Notes: a model not told the origin generated them from the letters alone. Shown: positions 1 through 8,579, counted from the stretch's first letter. The stretch: DNA of 64,000 nucleotides from Salipiger thiooxidans (GCF_900102075.1 NZ_FNAV01000001.1:124001-188000), one strand, 5' to 3'. Program-made: numbers and translations.

Positions 1-1074
1 TGAGGCGTCGATCATCGGCACCAGGATCGGCAGGGTGAGCAACAGCAGGCCGATGCTGTCGATGAGCATCCCGAGCACGAGGTAGATCACCGCGACGGCG
101 AAGAGGATCCACCAGGTCTGGTCGCTGACCGACAGGATCGCGTTGCTGAAGGCGCGCGGAAAGCCGGAAAGCGCCAGGAAGCGCGTGAAGAACAGCGAGC
201 CGATCAGGATGATGAAGATCGACGCGGTCGAGATCATCGCCTGGCTGACGGCCTCGACGAAGGTCTTCCAGTTCAGCTTGCGGCGCACCAGCGCGATCAG
301 TGCGGCGAAGAATGCGCCGAGCGCGCCTGCCTCGGTCGGAGAGAAAACGCCCGTGAAGATGCCTCCGAGCACGAGCAGGATCAGCGTCGGCAGGGGCCAG
401 ATGTCGCGCATCGCCTCGCGGCGTTCCTCGTCGGTGACGACAACCTTTCCGCTGCCCGCGAGTTCGGGCTTCAGCTTCACCCGGACAATGATCATGGCCA
501 TGTAGATGAGCGCGGACAGCAGGCCGGGCAGGAAGCCCGCCATGAACAGCTGTCCGACCGAAACCTGTGCGTAGACACCGTAGAGGATCAGCAGCACCGA
601 CGGCGGGATGAGCGAGCCGAGCGTGCCAGAGGCGGCAATGGTGCCGGTGGCAAGGCCCCTGTCATAGCCGTTCTCGAGCATCTCCGGCACCGCCATGCGC
701 GACATCGCCGAGGCGGTCGCGACCGACGATCCCGAGGCCGCCGCGAAGAAGGCGCAGGCCCCCACCGAGGTGATGGCCAGGCCTCCCGGCAGGCGCGACA
801 GGTAGATCCGCAACGCGAGGAACAACCCCCGCGTCATGTCCGTGGACGAGCACAGGAAGCCCATCAGCAGGAACATCGGCGCCGCCGACAGCTCCCACTG
901 GCCGACATAGTCGAAGGGCGTGGCCGAGATCATGCCCCATGCCACGTTCATGTTGAACATCAGGGCGATGCCGCCGATGGAGACCAGCCCGAGCGCCAGC
1001 CCGACCGGCACGCGCAGGGCAATCAGCACGAGGGCCAGGACGACACCGCCGATCCCGACGTCAAGGTTGCTCAT
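1..1074 (-). CDS. dctM: TRAP transporter large permease (DctM type), partial
   Basis: This is the large, roughly 12-helix membrane subunit that forms the substrate channel of a tripartite (TRAP) importer powered by an ion gradient. The gene is cut by the left window edge, leaving about 358 residues from the start. The protein opens MSNLDVGIGG and then runs as successive hydrophobic helices. The family-typical stretch with AAASGSSVATASAMSRM and GTIAASGTLGSLIPPS is visible, followed by FSPTEAGALGAF. It starts 21 bases after the DctQ gene and is the last visible gene of the operon. The substrate is unknown. The co-transcribed hydrolases suggest a small organic acid or amide. Confidence 0.95.
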   Translation of the reverse strand, partial: MSNLDVGIGGVVLALVLIALRVPVGLALGLVSIGGIALMFNMNVAWGMISATPFDYVGQWELSAAPMFLLMGFLCSSTDMTRGLFLALRIYLSRLPGGLAITSVGACAFFAAASGSSVATASAMSRMAVPEMLENGYDRGLATGTIAASGTLGSLIPPSVLLILYGVYAQVSVGQLFMAGFLPGLLSALIYMAMIIVRVKLKPELAGSGKVVVTDEERREAMRDIWPLPTLILLVLGGIFTGVFSPTEAGALGAFFAALIALVRRKLNWKTFVEAVSQAMISTASIFIILIGSLFFTRFLALSGFPRAFSNAILSVSDQTWWILFAVAVIYLVLGMLIDSIGLLLLTLPILVPMIDAS

Positions 1075-1095
1075 CACAGGTTCTCCAGAGCGGGG

Positions 1096-1590
1096 TCACA
1101 GCGCCTTGCGCTGCGATACGGAAGTTAGAAGGTTGGCCATGACCGCGAGGAAGGCGGCGGCGAAGCCGATCGGCAGCGACCAGCGCGAGGGCCAGATGAT
1201 GAAGCGGAAGTTGCTCATCGCCTCCTCGCCGCTGCTGGTGGCGCGGATCGCGTCGTGCAGCGTCTGCCAGAACAGCATCCCGAAGAAGATCAGCCCCAGC
1301 ACGCAGGCCAGAAGGTAGAGCGCGAACTGCACCGGCCTCGGCATCATCTGCGCAAACAGGTCGACCCGGATGTTCTCGTGCTTGAGTTCGACGAAGCCGA
1401 AGGCGAGGAAGACCAGAGCCACCATGTAGTAAAAGGACACCACTTCAAGCGTGCCCACGATTTGCCCGTTGAAGAAGTAGCGATTGGCGACATCGAGCGT
1501 GATGTGCAGCATCATCAGCACCATCATCGCGCTCGCCAACGTTGCACTTCCGATGTTGAGCCAGCGGATTGCGGTCATGAGTCGCTGCAT
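1096..1590 (-). CDS. dctQ: TRAP transporter small permease (DctQ type)
   Basis: This 164-residue protein is the four-helix membrane subunit that pairs with DctM. The helices fall at about residues 12-32, 47-67, 86-110 and 132-155, and the family motif around residues 30-60 (DVANRYFFN) is recognisable. The start at 1590 is preceded by GGAGA at good spacing. A start 12 bases downstream is possible. It lies between the binding protein and DctM genes, the normal TRAP order, so the operon encodes a complete transporter. Confidence 0.93.
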   Translation of the reverse strand: MQRLMTAIRWLNIGSATLASAMMVLMMLHITLDVANRYFFNGQIVGTLEVVSFYYMVALVFLAFGFVELKHENIRVDLFAQMMPRPVQFALYLLACVLGLIFFGMLFWQTLHDAIRATSSGEEAMSNFRFIIWPSRWSLPIGFAAAFLAVMANLLTSVSQRKAL

Positions 1591-1653
1591 CGGCAGTCTC
1601 CGCGTCAGGGGATTGCAGGGCGGGCCCGCGGGTGCGGATCCGCCCGGTGTGCC

Positions 1654-2775
1654 TTAGTCCGCGCCGTAGGTGGCCGGGTCGATCTTGCTGTAGATCTCCT
1701 GCATCGCAAGCTCGGTGAGCGCGTCCTCGTCATCCGGCGCGACATCGGCCAGCAGCCCCTGCCACTTTTCCATCTTGCCGAGGAAGTCGTCGATGACCTC
1801 CTGCCCGTTGCTCAGGCCATACTGTTCCTGCGCGGTGGCATAGACCGAGTCGATGGCCTTCTGGCGGAAGGCGGTCACCGAGGCGAGCAGATCATCGCCC
1901 GGCTCGTAGACGTTGCCGCCCGCCTCCTGCGAGGCCTTGAGGCCCGCCTCGGCATTGGCGGTGTAGGCAATGATCATGCGCGCCATCGAGCGGGCCGAGG
2001 CCTCCATCAGCACGCCGCGCTGCTCTGGGGTGAGCCCGGCCCAGAAGCTCGGGTTGAAGCCCCACTGCGGGCCGGACCAATACATCCCGGTGGACAGCAG
2101 CGTGGTGTGCTCCGCGACCTCCATCAGCGAGCGGTCGACGAGATCGCTGGCGGCGTTGGTGGCGCAGTCGAGCGTGCCGCGCTCGAGGCCGGTATACATC
2201 TCGCTCGACGGCACGTTGACCGGGATGCCTCCGGCCTCCTCGACCCAGACCGACACGCTGGAGCCGGCGGTGCGGATGCGCTTGCCCTTCAGTTCCTCAA
2301 GCGTGCGGACCGGGCTCGAGCACATCAGGATGTAGGGCGGTGTCGTATAGGCGCCGAGGTAGACGACGCTCTTGTCCTTCCATTCCTGCAACTGGGTCGG
2401 GTTGGTCATCGAGAACTCGGTGACGGCAAAGATCGTCGGAAGCGGGTCACTGAAGTTGAAGCCGAGCTCCTGCACGGCGTTCGCGACCGGCAGGTCCGAG
2501 GGCGTGTAGATGGCGGCGTGGTGCGCGACCTGAACGACGTTGTCCTGCACCCCCTGAAGCGACGCGCGCGGTGCCAGAAGCACAGTGCCCGTGTAGACCT
2601 CGGGGACGAGGTCGCCGCCCGAAAGCTCCTTCACCAGTTCCGCCCACTGGATGTAGCCCTGCTGCGACATCGGCACGGCCGCGTCATAGAAACTGTTCGC
2701 GATGAAATTGGTCTCGGCCGACACCGGCAGTGCAAGCGTGGCGGCGAGAGCCGTCGAGACGATGAGCTTCTTCAT
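1654..2775 (-). CDS. dctP: TRAP transporter periplasmic substrate-binding protein (DctP type)
   Basis: This 373-residue periplasmic receptor captures the substrate for the DctQM membrane pair. The chosen start gives a classic signal peptide (MKKLIVSTALAATLALPVSA, cleavage after A20). The open frame extends further upstream, but that part is arginine-rich and not secretory. Residues 110-250 hold the typical DctP core, including the LEELKGKRIRT segment and GTLDCATN. It lies between the HAD-type hydrolase and DctQ genes. Membership of the family is clear, but the ligand cannot be read from the sequence. Confidence 0.94.
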   Translation of the reverse strand: MKKLIVSTALAATLALPVSAETNFIANSFYDAAVPMSQQGYIQWAELVKELSGGDLVPEVYTGTVLLAPRASLQGVQDNVVQVAHHAAIYTPSDLPVANAVQELGFNFSDPLPTIFAVTEFSMTNPTQLQEWKDKSVVYLGAYTTPPYILMCSSPVRTLEELKGKRIRTAGSSVSVWVEEAGGIPVNVPSSEMYTGLERGTLDCATNAASDLVDRSLMEVAEHTTLLSTGMYWSGPQWGFNPSFWAGLTPEQRGVLMEASARSMARMIIAYTANAEAGLKASQEAGGNVYEPGDDLLASVTAFRQKAIDSVYATAQEQYGLSNGQEVIDDFLGKMEKWQGLLADVAPDDEDALTELAMQEIYSKIDPATYGAD

Positions 2776-2843
2776 GATTGGTCTCCCTGTGCGTTGGAAA
2801 GGGACGGGCCGGACTTTTTGCCGCCGGCTCCGCCGGAAAGGCG

Positions 2844-3560
2844 TCAGATGTCGCCTTTTTCGTGTGCCTCTGCCATCTCCCTCAGGCTGTTGAAGCAATA
2901 GGTGGTTTCGGCAAGCTTACCCGGATCCATGGTCGCGCCGAAGCCTGTCTTGGCATGGCGCCGATAGATCCATGCGTTGTCCAGCCCGTTGCCACGTGCC
3001 GGGACATGGTCGTGGAACATGCTCTCGGCCGTGTGCAGGAGTTGGGCTTTCTCGATCCCCAGAGCGTCGATCATGCCCAGAAGGTAATCGAAGTTGCGCT
3101 GGTTGGGTTTGTAGGAGCCGATGTCCTCGGCAAGGTAGGTTCCGTCCCAGGCGATGCCCAGTTTCGCCGCGGAGCCCGCAAAGCTGCGGTTGTCGACGTT
3201 CGACAGCGCGATCATCTTGTAGTGCTGCTTGAGATAGGCGAGCGCTTCGGCGCTGTCCTCGAACGCAGGCCAGTTGCCGACGCTGTTGCCGTAGGTCTCG
3301 CAGGCCTCCCAGTCCGTGGCGAGGCCCATGGCCTCGGCACAGCGGCGGTAGACCGTCGCCAGAAGACTGGAGTAGCCCTTCGCGGGCGTCAGCGCCTGAT
3401 GCGAGCTTTCCATGCGCGCGTGAAGTTGCAGCACCTCGTCGTCGCTCATTTCCTGGGACAACCGGTCCGTCAGCGGACGCATGTTGGTGAGAATGCCGGT
3501 CTCCCAGTCGATGACCGTTCCATAGATGTCGAAGCTGAGAGCGGAGTAGTCCTTGAGCAT
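2844..3560 (-). CDS. HAD-superfamily hydrolase, haloacid dehalogenase type II-like
   Basis: A 238-residue cytoplasmic HAD hydrolase. The nucleophile motif is FDIYGT with Asp11. SNVDN supplies the second-motif Ser, YKPN the Lys, and the region near HTAESMFHDHVPA fits motif IV. The DxYGT form is typical of type II 2-haloacid dehalogenases, but phosphatase relatives exist, so the substrate is uncertain. I chose the ATG at 3560 because GAGGA sits just upstream. A TTG at 3581 that overlaps the stop of the preceding gene is the alternative and would add seven residues. It is co-transcribed with an amidohydrolase and a TRAP importer, so it probably acts on the imported compound or a product of it. 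Confidence 0.88.
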   Translation of the reverse strand: MLKDYSALSFDIYGTVIDWETGILTNMRPLTDRLSQEMSDDEVLQLHARMESSHQALTPAKGYSSLLATVYRRCAEAMGLATDWEACETYGNSVGNWPAFEDSAEALAYLKQHYKMIALSNVDNRSFAGSAAKLGIAWDGTYLAEDIGSYKPNQRNFDYLLGMIDALGIEKAQLLHTAESMFHDHVPARGNGLDNAWIYRRHAKTGFGATMDPGKLAETTYCFNSLREMAEAHEKGDI

Positions 3561-3577
3561 GACGTCCTCGTTGGGGT

Positions 3578-4813
3578 TCAAAGTACAGAGGCTTTCTTGA
3601 CGGCGACGCCGTCCTTCATGATGAGCGGCATGTGGGCGCCCTGCCCGGTCAGCAGCGACAGGTCCTCGAGCGGGTTGCCCTCGACCGCGATGACATCGGC
3701 AAAGGCGCCGGGCGTGATGGCCCCGATCTGGCCCTCCATGCGCAGCACACGCGCCGCGTCGACGGTCGCCGACCGGATGACGGCATCGGCGGGCATGTAT
3801 TGGCCACGCAGCGGGAACTCCCCGGATTGCGCGGTCTGCATTCCGCCGAGCAGGTCCGATCCGTAGCCCATCAGCACACCTGCCTCGTGCATCTTGCCCA
3901 GACGCTCGAGCCCGGCTTCGCGCACGTCCGCGATCTTGGCGACCGATTCGGGCGGCAGCCCGAACTCGGCCCCCTTCCGGGCCAGCAGGTCATAGGTGAT
4001 GTTCGTCGGTACGACGGGGATGCCATCACGTGCGATCCGTGCGATGGTGGCATCGGACATCAGGTTGCCGTGCTCGATGCACTCGAAACCGCAATCCAGC
4101 GCCCGAACGATTGCCTCGTCCGTGTAGAGGTGCCCGGTGACATAGGTGCCGAAGCCCTTGGCGATCTCGACGATGGCCTTCAGCTCGTCGACCGAGAAGA
4201 CCAGGTAGCCGACGGGATCCGACGGCGAGGAGACCCCGCCATCCGCCATGACCTTGACGAACTGCGCCCCGTTCTTGATCTCTTCTCGCGCCGCGCGCTG
4301 GACCTCGGGAATGCCGTCACAGATCCGGCCCATTGCGCCGAGCTGGGTCGTGTAGTGGCTGACGTCGAGGTTGCTGTAGGGGCCGCGATAATCCGTATGG
4401 CCGCCGGTCTGCGACAGGGCCTTGCCACAGATCACCAGCCGCGGTCCGGTGAAGTACCCCTCATCTACCGCCTGCTTCAGGCCGACATCGGCGCCACCGA
4501 GATCGCGGACCGTCGTGAACCCGCGCATGATCATGTCCTTCATCAGCCCAGAGCTGCGCGCTGCGATCAGAGATGACGGCAGCGCTGCATTCAGGCCAAG
4601 GTTCGCGGTGGTCGCGATGACGTGCACGTGGCAATCGATCAGACCCGGCATGACGGTCAGGCCGTCGAGATCGAGCGTCTCGTCCGCGTCGACCGTCGCC
4701 GTCGGCGAGACCTCCCGGAAGATGCCGTCCTCGATGACGATGTTCACCGGATCCGCGATCTCGGGCGAGGTGCCGTCGACGATCCGGGCATTCTTGAGAA
4801 GTGTAAGAGCCAT
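3578..4813 (-). CDS. Metal-dependent amidohydrolase (imidazolonepropionase/prolidase-like)
   Basis: A 411-residue amidohydrolase-superfamily enzyme expected to hydrolyse a C-N bond with one or two divalent metals. The metal-binding HVH motif is at His62 and His64. Further ligand motifs include VKVMADGG (the Lys that is carboxylated in this family), TGHLYTDEA, CIEHGN and GSDLLGG. An N-terminal strand segment and the C-terminal AFADVIAVEGNPL motif complete the usual architecture. It sits between the isochorismatase-type and HAD-type hydrolases in one leftward operon. The substrate is unknown. Confidence 0.9.
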   Translation of the reverse strand: MALTLLKNARIVDGTSPEIADPVNIVIEDGIFREVSPTATVDADETLDLDGLTVMPGLIDCHVHVIATTANLGLNAALPSSLIAARSSGLMKDMIMRGFTTVRDLGGADVGLKQAVDEGYFTGPRLVICGKALSQTGGHTDYRGPYSNLDVSHYTTQLGAMGRICDGIPEVQRAAREEIKNGAQFVKVMADGGVSSPSDPVGYLVFSVDELKAIVEIAKGFGTYVTGHLYTDEAIVRALDCGFECIEHGNLMSDATIARIARDGIPVVPTNITYDLLARKGAEFGLPPESVAKIADVREAGLERLGKMHEAGVLMGYGSDLLGGMQTAQSGEFPLRGQYMPADAVIRSATVDAARVLRMEGQIGAITPGAFADVIAVEGNPLEDLSLLTGQGAHMPLIMKDGVAVKKASVL

Positions 4814-4858
4814 GAGTTCTGTCCGTGATGAAAGATAAGGGGGCGGGCCGCCGTCGGC

Positions 4859-5509
4859 TCATGCCTCCTGAGGGGTCGCCTGCGCCGCGTGCCAGCGCTC
4901 GAGATACGCAAGGGCATGGTCCAGATCGACCACGTCGACGTAGCGGCGCCCGAGGTCGCGCAGGTTGTCCCGATGCGGCTGCTCCTCGATGTCCCCGACG
5001 CAATCCTCGGGAACGAGCGTGCGATAGCGGTGGCTGAAGGCGTCGATCGCGGTCGCACGGATACATCCGCTTGTGTTGCAGCCGGTCACGATGACCGTAT
5101 CGACGCGTTCCTTGGCAAAGTAGTCCGCCACTCCGGTCGAGAAGAAGATCGAGGGTCCCTTCTTGCAGACCACGAGATCATAGGCGGGATCGTGGATGCG
5201 AGGATCGAGCGCGACGCTGGGGTGATCGTGTCGGAAGGTCTCGCGAACGGCGGTGATCTTCCAGTAGGGCATCTCGCGTTCGTTCATGTAGGCGGTGTTG
5301 CAGCTTGCCACCGGAACGCCGTAGCGACGCGCCGCCTTGAGCAGCGTCTCGGTGTTTTTCAGCGCCCGCATGACCAGGGGCGCGCCGCCGAGGGGATAGT
5401 CCGGGTCGGTAAACCCGAGCTGGAAGTCCACGACGACGATGCCGGGCTTGAAGCCGGTGCCCACGGGAATCTCGCCATAGCTTCGGTTCTTGTAGTCGTC
5501 GTTGCCCAT
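4859..5509 (-). CDS. Isochorismatase-family cysteine hydrolase (N-carbamoylsarcosine amidase-like)
   Basis: A 216-residue cysteine hydrolase. The expected triad is present: Asp28 in VVVDFQ, a Lys at 116-117 in VCKKGPS, and Cys149 in GCNTSGC followed by IRATAID. The TSGC-IRA pattern is closer to N-carbamoylsarcosine amidohydrolase than to true isochorismatase. The start MGNDDYKN is preceded by GAGGTG. The frame upstream of it is not conserved-looking. It is the first gene of the operon, 33 bases below a credible promoter. Together with the amidohydrolase it suggests breakdown of a carbamoyl- or amide-containing compound, which is an inference from context. Confidence 0.88.
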   Translation of the reverse strand: MGNDDYKNRSYGEIPVGTGFKPGIVVVDFQLGFTDPDYPLGGAPLVMRALKNTETLLKAARRYGVPVASCNTAYMNEREMPYWKITAVRETFRHDHPSVALDPRIHDPAYDLVVCKKGPSIFFSTGVADYFAKERVDTVIVTGCNTSGCIRATAIDAFSHRYRTLVPEDCVGDIEEQPHRDNLRDLGRRYVDVVDLDHALAYLERWHAAQATPQEA

Positions 5510-5541
5510 CGGGACACCTCCGTGTCTGCGTGTTCCGGGGC

Positions 5542-5576
5542 ATTGAACGTCAGCCAAAACAAATCAGTCAAGACTG
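5542..5576 (-). promoter_or_regulatory. Promoter of the TRAP/hydrolase operon with overlapping dyad
   Basis: Read leftward, TTGACT (5566-5571) and TTCAAT (5542-5547) are separated by 18 bases and lie 33 bases ahead of the first ATG. A perfect inverted repeat, CAGTC-AA-GACTG (5565-5576), overlaps the -35 hexamer. With flanking A and T runs, it extends to eight of nine matched positions per arm. A regulator bound there would block the polymerase. The regulator is not identified. The LysR gene upstream is more likely to serve its divergent neighbour. Confidence 0.55.
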
Positions 5577-6116
5577 TTTTTTTGATAGACGCCACGCAGC
5601 TCCCCAAAAAGGATCGCCCGGCGCCCGAACCGCGAAAGGATTGATCTGGGCCGCCCGGCGGCCAGCAGCCCTTCGGCGCCATTCCGATAGCGCAGGCGGC
5701 GCGTCAGGTGTCGCCTGCGGTTGGATGGTCTGTGGCCGAAGCGCCCTGCCCCCTTGCCAGACGCTTCGAGCACAACGCACCTTCAACACGCTTGACGGTG
5801 ACGGTGACGGGGGGGCAGGCAGAACGCAACGACAGCAACGCGCAATACGCGACGCCATTCGCACGATACCACGAGCGGAAGGCGCATCCGGCCCGCACAA
5901 CATGTCTTGAGCTGATCACCACCAGAGCGTCGAAGGCATCCAAGTTCGTCTCGGGCTCGAACCAACCTCTCGTGTCATTGCTGCGCGGTGCGCTGCCGGT
6001 CAGTGGTTCGTCAGCGAGCCTCGGCGCTTGAGCGCTTCATTGTAGCCCGGCCAGCTCCTGGTCTTGCAGGTCGGGAGGTCTGCACATGCAGCCCAGCTAC
6101 CACGCCGGACTCGCGA

Positions 6117-6172
6117 GATGAATCCCTCAGCCGGTTTGTGCAACAGAGCCTGCTTTTTCAACACAATCCGCC
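6117..6172 (-). mobile_element. Possible insertion-sequence terminal remnant
   Basis: Read leftward, the segment contains TGTTGAAAAAGCAGG followed by CTCTGTTGCACAAACC. This wording is common at the ends and early coding parts of IS5-like elements. No transposase frame or second end is present nearby, so at most this is a relic. The call rests on memory of such ends, not on a search. Confidence 0.25.
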
Positions 6173-7075
6173 CTAACCGGACTTTCGGTCCGTGTCGGAG
6201 AACATCTCCTTTACCCAATCCAGAAAGACCTCCAACCGGCGCGAGACACTGCGGTCACCGGCATGGATTGCGTTGAGGGGGAGCGGTTCGGGGGGCGTTC
6301 CCTCAAGCACCTCAACCAGCGCGCCAGAGGCGAGATCGCTTGCAAACCGGTAGCGCGGGGCCTGGATCAGCCCCAGGCCCTGCCGTGCAAGCGCCGCAGC
6401 CGTGTCGGAATTGTCGGTAGAGACCGGCGCTGGCAGGCGACGGTGGACGGTGGCGCCGTCGCGCCTGAATTCCAGTGGCATCACCTCGCCTGTCCGCGAC
6501 GACAGGAAGCCGATCATCCTGTGGCTTTCCAGGTCATCGCAATCGCGCGGCGTGCCGTGGCGGGCCAGATAGGCCGGGCTTGCGCAGGTGATCTCGGGCA
6601 ACTCCCCCAGCTTTCGCATCCGCAGGCTGCTGTCCTGCGGGTGCCCGGCCCGCAGCGCGCAATCCACTCCGTCACGCACGATGTCGACGAAGCGATCGCT
6701 TTGCGAAAAGGATATTGTCAGGCCCGGAAACCGTTCCAGGAATGCCGGAAGATGCGGAACGAGGAAGGTGCGCGTCAGCAATCCGGACGCATCGATGCGC
6801 AGGTGGCCGGTGGGGCTGCCGCTGGCGAAGGTCCCGAACGTGTCCTCGACCTCTGCCAGGATCGCCCGTGCTCTGCGATAGAACTCGGCACCTTCCGGCG
6901 TCGTCGCGACCTGGCGGGTGGTGCGCGCCAGAAGACGCACGCCCGCTTCCTGCTCCAGCAGGTTGATCGCATTTGTTGCGGTGGACCGGGCGACATGCAG
7001 ATCCCGCGCCGCGCGCGCGAAGCTGCCGCCCTCGACGATGCGGGTGAAGAGTTCAAGCCGATCCAGTCTGTCCAT
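6173..7075 (-). CDS. LysR-family transcriptional regulator
   Basis: A 300-residue LysR-type regulator. The N-terminal winged helix-turn-helix covers residues 1-60 (MDRLDRLELFTRIVEGGSF, then ARAARDLHVARSTATNAINLL). The effector-binding domain covers about 90-295 and includes the typical HLPAFLERFPGL region. It is divergent from the SDR gene with 101 bases between the starts, the standard layout for a LysR regulator that controls the adjacent gene and itself. The effector is unknown. Confidence 0.93.
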   Translation of the reverse strand: MDRLDRLELFTRIVEGGSFARAARDLHVARSTATNAINLLEQEAGVRLLARTTRQVATTPEGAEFYRRARAILAEVEDTFGTFASGSPTGHLRIDASGLLTRTFLVPHLPAFLERFPGLTISFSQSDRFVDIVRDGVDCALRAGHPQDSSLRMRKLGELPEITCASPAYLARHGTPRDCDDLESHRMIGFLSSRTGEVMPLEFRRDGATVHRRLPAPVSTDNSDTAAALARQGLGLIQAPRYRFASDLASGALVEVLEGTPPEPLPLNAIHAGDRSVSRRLEVFLDWVKEMFSDTDRKSG

Positions 7076-7107
7076 TCCGTTTGTTAGTTCAGAATGAATT
7101 GTGATGT

Positions 7108-7124
7108 CAATTTTCCGGCAATTG
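7108..7124. promoter_or_regulatory. Candidate LysR operator in the divergent LysR/SDR intergenic region
   Basis: CAATT and AATTG arms are separated by seven bases (7108-7112 and 7120-7124), midway between the divergent starts in an AT-rich stretch. A possible SDR -35 (TTGTTC, 7122-7127) overlaps the right arm. The dyad is short, and its assignment to the LysR protein comes from position only. Confidence 0.35.
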
Positions 7125-7176
7125 TTCAGTCACGGCGCATGGCCTAGCTGTCTCCCGTACTCAAACGGAGAACGTC

Positions 7177-7914
7177 ATGACCCATGAAACCCGAACGGCG
7201 ATCGTGACCGGCGCATCCCGCGGCATCGGGGCCGAGATCGCGCGTCACCTGGCAGCCGACGGCATTCGTGTTGCCATCAATTATGCAAACAGCCCCAACG
7301 CGGCAGAGGCCCTCGCGGCCGAGATCACGGACGCCGGCGGCCAGGCGGTCACGATCCATGCCGATCTGGCAGACCCTGCCGCACCCGTGGCCCTTTTCGA
7401 CGCGGCAGAGGCCGCGTTCGGCGGCATCGACATCCTTGTGAACAACGCCGGGATGATGGTGTTCTCGCCTCTCGAAGAGGCCGATGACGCCCAGATCGAC
7501 GCCCAGGTAGCGCTGAACCTTGCCGCCCCCATACGATTGATGCGCGAGGCGTCGCGGCGGCTGTCGGAGGGCGGGCGGATCGTGAACCTCTCGACTTCGG
7601 TCGTGGGGCTCTATCAGCCCGGCTACGGGCTCTATGCGGCGACCAAGGCCGGGATCGAGGCGGTGACCCACATCCTCGCCAAGGAACTGGGGCCGAAGGG
7701 CATCACCGTCAATGCGGTGGCCCCGGGCCCTGTCGGCACCGATTTTTTCCTGGCGGGCAAGAGTGACGCGCTGGTGGAGCAGATCAAGGGCATGAACCCC
7801 TTTGGTCGCCTGGGCACGCCAGAGGACATCGCGCGCGTCGTGCGGTTCCTCGCGAGCGACGAGGCGGAATGGATCAGCGGGCAGGTCATTCGGGCCAACG
7901 GCGGCGTGATCTGA
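7177..7914 (+). CDS. Short-chain dehydrogenase/reductase (SDR)
   Basis: A 245-residue NAD(P)-dependent oxidoreductase of the classical SDR family. The cofactor motif TGASRGIG is at residues 11-18 and NNAG at about 89-92. The catalytic Ser is in NLSTSVVG and the YAATK motif gives Tyr and Lys. The C-terminal SGQVIRANGGVI is the usual family ending. INYANS after the second strand hints at NADP preference, as in 3-oxoacyl reductase-like enzymes. GGAG precedes the ATG. It is divergent from a LysR regulator. A broken second SDR and a tautomerase follow. Confidence 0.93.
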   Translation: MTHETRTAIVTGASRGIGAEIARHLAADGIRVAINYANSPNAAEALAAEITDAGGQAVTIHADLADPAAPVALFDAAEAAFGGIDILVNNAGMMVFSPLEEADDAQIDAQVALNLAAPIRLMREASRRLSEGGRIVNLSTSVVGLYQPGYGLYAATKAGIEAVTHILAKELGPKGITVNAVAPGPVGTDFFLAGKSDALVEQIKGMNPFGRLGTPEDIARVVRFLASDEAEWISGQVIRANGGVI

Positions 7915-8300
7915 CGGCGCCTGTCCTGATCACCGGTGCGCCAAGCGGCTTTGGCGCCCTGATCGCCAGGGAACTCGCAAACGACGGCCACCACGTCTTT
8001 GCCTCGGTGCGCGATTCCACGGCCTATGACGGCGCGCCCGCCGCGGGGGGCGCGGACCTGGCGGCAGACGGGCAGCATATCGAGACGCTGGAGCTCGATG
8101 TCCCCGCGATGACTCGGTCGCCGCGGCCCCGGCGCACGTGAAGACGCGCGCAGGCCGTCTCGACGGGCTTATCCACGATGCAGGTCTCATCGGGACCCAT
8201 CTCGACCCGCCCCGGGATGGGGCCGAGATCGTCAACGGCGTGGCCGAGCGTGGCCGCGTCCAACTTCCGCAGCGGATTGGCCTTGCCGACCTGCTCCCCC
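7914..8300 (+). pseudogene. Truncated, frameshifted SDR-family remnant
   Basis: Directly after the intact SDR stop, the reading frame gives VLITGAPSGFGALIARELAN and then GHHVFASVRD. This is an SDR cofactor-binding start with the TGxxxGFG pattern. After about residue 65 the homology continues in another frame (DSVAAAPAHVKTRAG, then RLDGLIHDAG), so a frameshift near 8105 has broken the gene. The expected NAG, Ser and YxxxK regions beyond are missing. It has no start codon of its own. It was probably once a co-transcribed second dehydrogenase. Confidence 0.7.
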
Positions 8301-8330
8301 CTAACCCCAACCCTGAAAGGAAGACAAACC

Positions 8331-8540
8331 ATGCCATTCGTGAACATCAAGACGCCCGAAGCGGCCCTGACATCCGACCAGAAAGCGGAGATCGGGCATC
8401 GCGTGACCGAGATGCTGGTCGAATACTTCTCCGAAGCAGCTCGACCGCATACCATGGTGCTGATCGAGGAGGTGCTTGATGGCGGCTATTACCGCGCAGA
8501 TGAGCCCTTCTCGATCCCGGAGGCCTACCGCGCGCGATGA
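8331..8540 (+). CDS. 4-oxalocrotonate tautomerase-family protein
   Basis: A 69-residue protein starting MPFVNIKTPEAALT, where Pro2 becomes the N-terminal catalytic proline after methionine removal. The length and the pattern of the rest (DQKAEIGHRVTEML, then RPHTMVLIEEV and DGGY) match the small tautomerase subunit, which forms hexamers or trimers and isomerises enol/keto acids. GAAAGGAAG lies 7-16 bases before the ATG. It is downstream of the SDR pair, perhaps in the same transcript. The substrate is unknown. Confidence 0.88.
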   Translation: MPFVNIKTPEAALTSDQKAEIGHRVTEMLVEYFSEAARPHTMVLIEEVLDGGYYRADEPFSIPEAYRAR

Positions 8541-8548
8541 AATCCGAA

Positions 8549-8579
8549 ACCCACTGGCTGCAGCTTGCGGCCAGTGGGT
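8549..8579 (+). terminator. Hairpin after the tautomerase gene
   Basis: A perfect 10-bp stem (ACCCACTGGC with GCCAGTGGGT) and an 11-base loop, starting eight bases after the tautomerase stop. There is no T run, so it would be an imperfect intrinsic terminator or an mRNA-stabilising hairpin. Confidence 0.5.

Larger units (their letters stand above)
5510..6172. other. Intergenic region without a recognisable gene
   Basis: These 663 bases separate the catabolic operon from the LysR gene. The first 70 bases hold the operon promoter and a dyad. The remainder has several short open frames with no protein-like composition or motif. The right end (about 6117-6172) resembles the terminal sequence of an insertion element when read leftward, so part of the gap may be the scar of a lost element. 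Confidence 0.5.

Noticed and set aside
1255-2901. 548-codon rightward open frame
   Set aside because: It is antisense to dctQ and dctP, with His/Arg/Asp-rich text typical of a high-GC shadow frame and no motif or ribosome-binding site.
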